Below are positions 9,201 through 11,549 of a DNA stretch of 11,549 nucleotides, in pieces. This DNA comes from Hyphochytrium catenoides. Lineage: Eukaryota > Sar > Hyphochytriomycetes > Hyphochytriales > Hyphochytriaceae. Every line of letters begins with the position of its first letter. Position 1 is the first letter of the stretch. A model generated the notes under the pieces. That model searched no databases. It was not told the DNA's origin and was given only the letters and a program-made list of their open reading frames with translations. The position numbers were made by a program, and so were the translations under genes. The DNA lies in contig FLMG01000691.1 in the NCBI GenBank assembly GCA_900088475.1, forward strand, positions 1 through 11,549, written 5' to 3'.

Positions 9201-10265
9201 GGCCCTCCTGTTTCTCTCTAGCGCCAGACTGCCATCTGCTCTGGGGGTACTCAGATAACCCGTCTTTCTTGCGTCTTCACTCCACAGGGATGAGACAGCT
9301 GCATTATGTTCTGCCAGAAGAAGCACATGAATTAACAGTGACACAAGAGCAGAGCCTATGTTCGTCGACCCTCCTTTCTCCTCTTGTGCCTCTGCTGACG
9401 GACAATTTCACGAACTTCACTAGCCCTAAAAGGTAGGAGAGCCGCTTCAAATCCTCGCGCTCACATTTACGTGGCCTCTTGCTGTTCCGGCCCGACTGTT
9501 CCTTCTTCTATACTATTTTGCCGCTGTGTCTCTCGCTTGCCATACCTTTCATGTCCTCCGGCCGCACAGGCTGGCTGGTGCTCCTGTTTCTCCTTATCGT
9601 GCTCTCAGACAGACGACGCTGAAAAGGATGCGAAGCCGGTAGGAGCGATGGGGACGAGATGGGTGAGAAAGAGAAAGGGGACAGCGTCATCTGCGGATGG
9701 AACGTGGTCCACATTGCTTGTGACTCTCTTGAGTTACTCTCAGCTCGTCCTCCTAGGCGTGATTGGAGCGGAGAAACAGAGAATAAGGTGAGTGCTAAAC
9801 ATGGAAGGAGACATAGACAGGAGCTAGTCCGAGACACACCAAGAAAGATGCTGACAAAAGACGAAGGAAGGCTTGATTTCTGCCACTGTAATCTAAAGAA
9901 GAGAGAGAACCTAGTTTTGATAGAGGTGAGACTTTCGTAGGGCGAAAGAGGAAGAGAGAGAAGAAAGAGAGAAGAAAGAAAGGAAAGGACAAAAGAAGAG
10001 AGAGTGAGAGAGTGAGAGAGAAAGAGATTGAGAGAGAGCGGAGAGAGAGAGAGAGAGAGAGAGACAGGAAGGCTAGGAGATAAAGAAGGGCAAGTTACTC
10101 ACTGGTCCTGTGCTTGTGACCCTCACCAAAGCCTGAGAAGGTTCCACTTCGCCGTCGGACTGCCTCTATGGTGCTACCAACGGCTCGAACCTCTTCGTCT
10201 TCGTGCACAATCGGCCCGTCTTGGCCGATAGCGACCGGCATGCCTCCACCTCCTGACTTGTGCAT
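2456..10265 (-). CDS. Multi-exon gene: membrane-anchored(?) tandem-RGS and DENN domain protein
   Basis: Hand-built model of 18 exons (plus-strand coordinates, 5' exon first): 10103-10265, 9546-9794, 9394-9048, 8903-8841, 8785-8577, 8258-7977, 7661-7296, 7165-7024, 6677-6492, 6017-5848, 5695-5392, 5069-4906, 4829-4761, 4722-3986, 3682-3568, 3213-3090, 2827-2724, 2504-2456. All junctions are GT..AG and keep the reading phase; total 3843 bases, 1280 residues plus TAG. Order of parts: Ser/Pro/Arg-rich N-terminus (1-137), hydrophobic stretches (150-165, 254-274), RGS-like A (about 401-563), RGS-like B (about 574-738), acidic/polar linker, uDENN (about 830-940), cDENN (about 965-1170), dDENN (about 1193-1265). 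Inferred role: Rab exchange factor (DENN) under G-alpha-linked control (RGS) on a membrane. The start ATG at 10263-10265 is the first after an in-frame stop, but an earlier exon is possible. The DENN half is the surest; introns 3, 4, 6 and 12 and the N-terminus are least sure. Confidence 0.8.
4723..4760 (-). other. 38-base intron (intron 13)
   Basis: Starts with a consensus GTGAGT at 4760 and ends with a pyrimidine-rich run and TAG at 4723; a CTGAC branch-like site lies inside. Removing it joins uDENN residues in frame (split ACG codon). Without removal the reading frame meets a TGA within it. It is the shortest of 17 proposed introns, the others running from 55 to 474 bases. Confidence 0.7.
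5665..7125 (-). other. RGS-like domain B
   Basis: Spread over exons 8 to 11, residues about 574-738. It begins with MALDELLSSRQGANAFWIFL, the usual L-x-x-LL-x-x-x-x-x-x-x-F-x-x-FL start of RGS folds. WMEVEFEL follows across a junction, in the place of the family FW-x-x-V-E. The end is FFASEIYAAF, matching the usual F-x-x-S-x-x-Y. Between them lie helix-like stretches with YETAIHLE and HKLLVDIAQGLLL. The middle is longer than a compact RGS domain of about 120 residues. Whether it still acts on G-alpha cannot be judged from motifs alone. Confidence 0.7.
6096..6435. repeat. Large CT/GA microsatellite inside intron 9
   Basis: CT repeat on the plus strand, nearly continuous at 6096-6330 and patchy to about 6435, broken by a recurring GTCTCTCTGTCTCTCTGTGT-like variant. 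It lies within the proposed intron 9 (6018-6491) of the minus-strand gene, so the pre-mRNA would carry a long GA-purine run. The 208-codon Ser/Leu frame on the plus strand is an artefact of the repeat. Confidence 0.95.
7156..8089 (-). other. RGS-like domain A
   Basis: Spread over exons 6 to 8, residues about 401-563. Start: YSLEEVLADSKKMQRFLEWL. Then NCLLFLCSLKEYR matches the family NLLFW-x-x-x-E-x-x, and VMLEKFISPAGVFSLQLP matches the Y/F-I-S/D-x-x-A-x-x-x-x-x-L segment. It ends with VMKRYNDYKASSAY, fitting Y-P-x-F-x-x-S-x-x-Y. A loop of roughly 50 residues, rich in Ser, Thr, Pro and Glu, sits between the two halves. Two RGS domains in tandem recall AKAP10 (D-AKAP2), but nothing else in the protein resembles it. 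The exon 6/7 junction depends on a weak donor. Confidence 0.75.
8841..9394 (-). other. N-terminal hydrophobic segments (possible membrane anchor)
   Basis: Exon 3 (9048-9394) contains IGSALVSLLIHVLLLA (residues about 150-165), followed by a long Ser/Pro/Arg/Glu-rich, probably disordered stretch. Exon 4 (8841-8903) encodes only 21 residues, LAVVCLFVFCFLINNVHSLL plus Ser, a strongly hydrophobic run that could span a membrane. The minus-strand frame upstream of exon 4 is also hydrophobic but cannot be joined in phase, so the exon start is uncertain. TM helices in front of an RGS domain occur in the SNX13/14/25 family, which has PX rather than DENN domains. Anchoring is inference. Confidence 0.5.
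9945..10068. repeat. GA/CT low-complexity tract inside intron 1
   Basis: Purine tract on the plus strand with a clean (GA)12 at 10041-10064 and GA/GAAA-rich DNA back to about 9945. In the sense of the minus-strand gene it is a CT tract lying between the donor GTGAGT of exon 1 (10102) and the proposed acceptor at 9795. Confidence 0.9.
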
Positions 10266-11402
10266 ACCGTCCCTCAGTGTTTTATCTAGTTTAGGCGCCT
10301 ATAACTCTACTTTAGCTCTGCATATTCCTGCTCTCCCTTGCCAGTGTCTTTTCCTCGTGACGGGAGGCCTCTTAGCTCTCCGGTTCGGTGACTGCAGCTG
10401 TGGGAGCAATCCTCTTGGCGCCGCCCTCATGGTATCTGCGTATCTTTCTCATGGCTCCCTTGCTGTATGGCTTGTCTCTCTCCTGCAAGGCATACGAGAA
10501 GGGCTAGAAATGCGTAGGCTGAGCCTTCCTAGAGAAGTAGAGCCCATGCGCGGGGGGGCGGCATCAGCCTCCCTCAAGGTTGCGAGTATGCAAAGGTAGA
10601 AGACAGATCAAGCCTATAAACATGAAGCCAGTAAGGGGTTGACAGACAGCCCCGAGATCACCATAGACAAGGCAATGCAGTGGCCTGCGGAGCGCGGGTG
10701 GAGAAGCAGAGAGCGAGATAGGAAAGAAGTGCTGTTGGGCAGGGGCAGGCGAGGGTCCGGAGCCAGGGCTAGGAGCCAGGCGCCAGGGCCCGGAGCCAGG
10801 CGCAGGCGCTTCGTTGCTGTACAAGTAACCTTTCATCTTCCTCCCGCCCATAAAATCTTAAATAAACCTTACAAAAGAAAAAAGAACTCTATACAGGATA
10901 AAGATGAACACCCCTTTTTCTCCTCCTATAAGCGCTTGCAATGTACTGTAATCAAGACCGAGATCATCAGGCCTCCCCTATGGCTTTCCCTGCCCTCACT
11001 CAATTCAGGATTCTTCCCCACCAGATCTAGAATATTTAAATGCTGATTATACTGGTAGCCCTTTTTACAAAACAAATTGTCCTCCTTGAATTTATCAATA
11101 AAACGAGCTCCTCCTCCCATCGTCCAACGCTGTTGCCCACTCGAAGGCCGAGGAGGCAGAAGAAGCTGTTAGGCGCAGGCCCGTGCCGCGGAGCGAGTGA
11201 GGACGGAGGATCCCCCTGGCCCGGACTGCCAAGCGCATTGAAGAAGGCGCTTCGCTTCTTCCCTGAGAAAGGCAGATGAACCAGCCGCGGCAGTCGTCAG
11301 AGTGTCGATAAGACAAAGGGTTGAATGTGAGCGGACAGAAACCTAACCGTGGAAGGTTGCAGATGTGAAGGGCGCAAAAAGTTTGAGCCCCCATAGCAAA
11401 GC
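10266..11402. other. Region without a confident gene; possible divergent promoter zone
   Basis: It lies between the 5' end of the minus-strand gene and a probable plus-strand gene start. Short frames occur on both strands (minus: 10372-10482, 10564-10851, 10926-11120; plus: about 11102-11196, ending in a GTGAGG donor-like site), but none joins its neighbours in phase. 10840-11105 is AT-rich against its surroundings and contains plus-strand AATAAA at 10861-10866 and 11097-11102, which could mark the 3' end of an unseen transcript. Either a two-way promoter or unrecognised small exons would fit. Confidence 0.4.
10757..10810. repeat. GC-rich imperfect minisatellite
   Basis: The 9-base word GGAGCCAGG occurs at 10759-10767, 10772-10780 and 10792-10800, with related CGCCAGGG and CGCAGGCG words between and after. 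The composition differs sharply from the AT-rich block that follows from 10840. The flanking Gly/Ala/Pro/Arg-rich reading frames on both strands derive from it. Confidence 0.75.
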
Positions 11403-11549
11403 ATGGAAGAGGAGGATGGAGAGGAGCTCAGCTTGAATGATTCTGAAAAAGCAAAGAAGCCCAATACGAGACAGCGCCCGAGCGGGCTTTCGTCCTCTCC
11501 AATTGATCCGCAAGTTGGAGCACTTCTGAGACAAGGAAGGAGCTCCTAC
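11403..11549 (+). CDS. Probable N-terminus of an unidentified gene, cut by the right edge
   Basis: From the ATG at 11403 the frame is open for 49 codons to the end of the window. The context is strong (A at -3, G at +4), and an in-frame TAG lies two codons before. The start is acidic, MEEEDGEELSLNDSEKAKK, then a basic/Ser-Pro segment, RQRPSGLSSSPIDPQ, then VGALLRQGRSSY. This looks like a disordered, charged N-terminal region; no domain is recognised. A minus-strand frame over the same bases (11343-11534) is hydrophobic, as expected for the complement of a charged reading frame. An alternative is an internal exon beginning at 11397 after an AG acceptor. Confidence 0.5.
   Translation, partial: MEEEDGEELSLNDSEKAKKPNTRQRPSGLSSSPIDPQVGALLRQGRSSY

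Noticed and set aside
10168-10599. 143-codon plus-strand frame with hydrophobic runs
   Set aside because: Antisense to exon 1 of the minus-strand gene over 10168-10265. The remainder shows no domain, and the frame mirrors a charged minus-strand reading.
10639-11046. 135-codon plus-strand frame, Arg/Gly-rich then Lys-rich
   Set aside because: Built on the GC-rich minisatellite and then AT-rich non-coding DNA; no conserved motif.

Overview
The window comes from the nuclear genome of a microbial eukaryote (protist, alga or fungus-like; I cannot name the lineage). The evidence is many spliceosomal GT..AG introns, long CT/GA microsatellites, no operon layout, and AATAAA-type poly(A) signals. No mobile element, CRISPR array, rRNA or tRNA was recognised.

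Layout. 1-937: left edge, then a long CT tract that leads into a gene. 938-1702 (+): an intronless thiol peroxidase of the PrxQ/BCP/Dot5 type with a basic, low-complexity N-terminal tail, and a poly(A) signal at 1800. 1806-2455: short intergenic gap between converging genes. 2456-10265 (-): one large gene that I reassembled by hand from 18 exons with matching reading phase (about 1280 residues). 10266-11402: no confident gene; an AT-rich block and a small GC-rich repeat. 11403 to the right edge (+): probable start of another gene, cut by the window.

The main result is the minus-strand gene. Read through its splice sites it gives, in order, a Ser/Pro/Arg-rich N-terminus, two hydrophobic stretches that may be membrane segments, two RGS-like domains in tandem, an acidic/polar linker, and a complete tripartite DENN module (uDENN, cDENN, dDENN) ending at the C-terminus. 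DENN modules act as exchange factors for Rab GTPases; RGS domains bind G-alpha subunits and often speed their GTP hydrolysis. The combination suggests a membrane-bound protein joining heterotrimeric G-protein signalling to Rab activation and vesicle traffic. I do not recall this architecture among the named DENN families. The domain calls rest on motif reading and the function is inference.

The exon boundaries were chosen by eye: splice consensus, reading phase and domain continuity agree, but introns 3, 4, 6 and 12 and the first exon are the weakest points.
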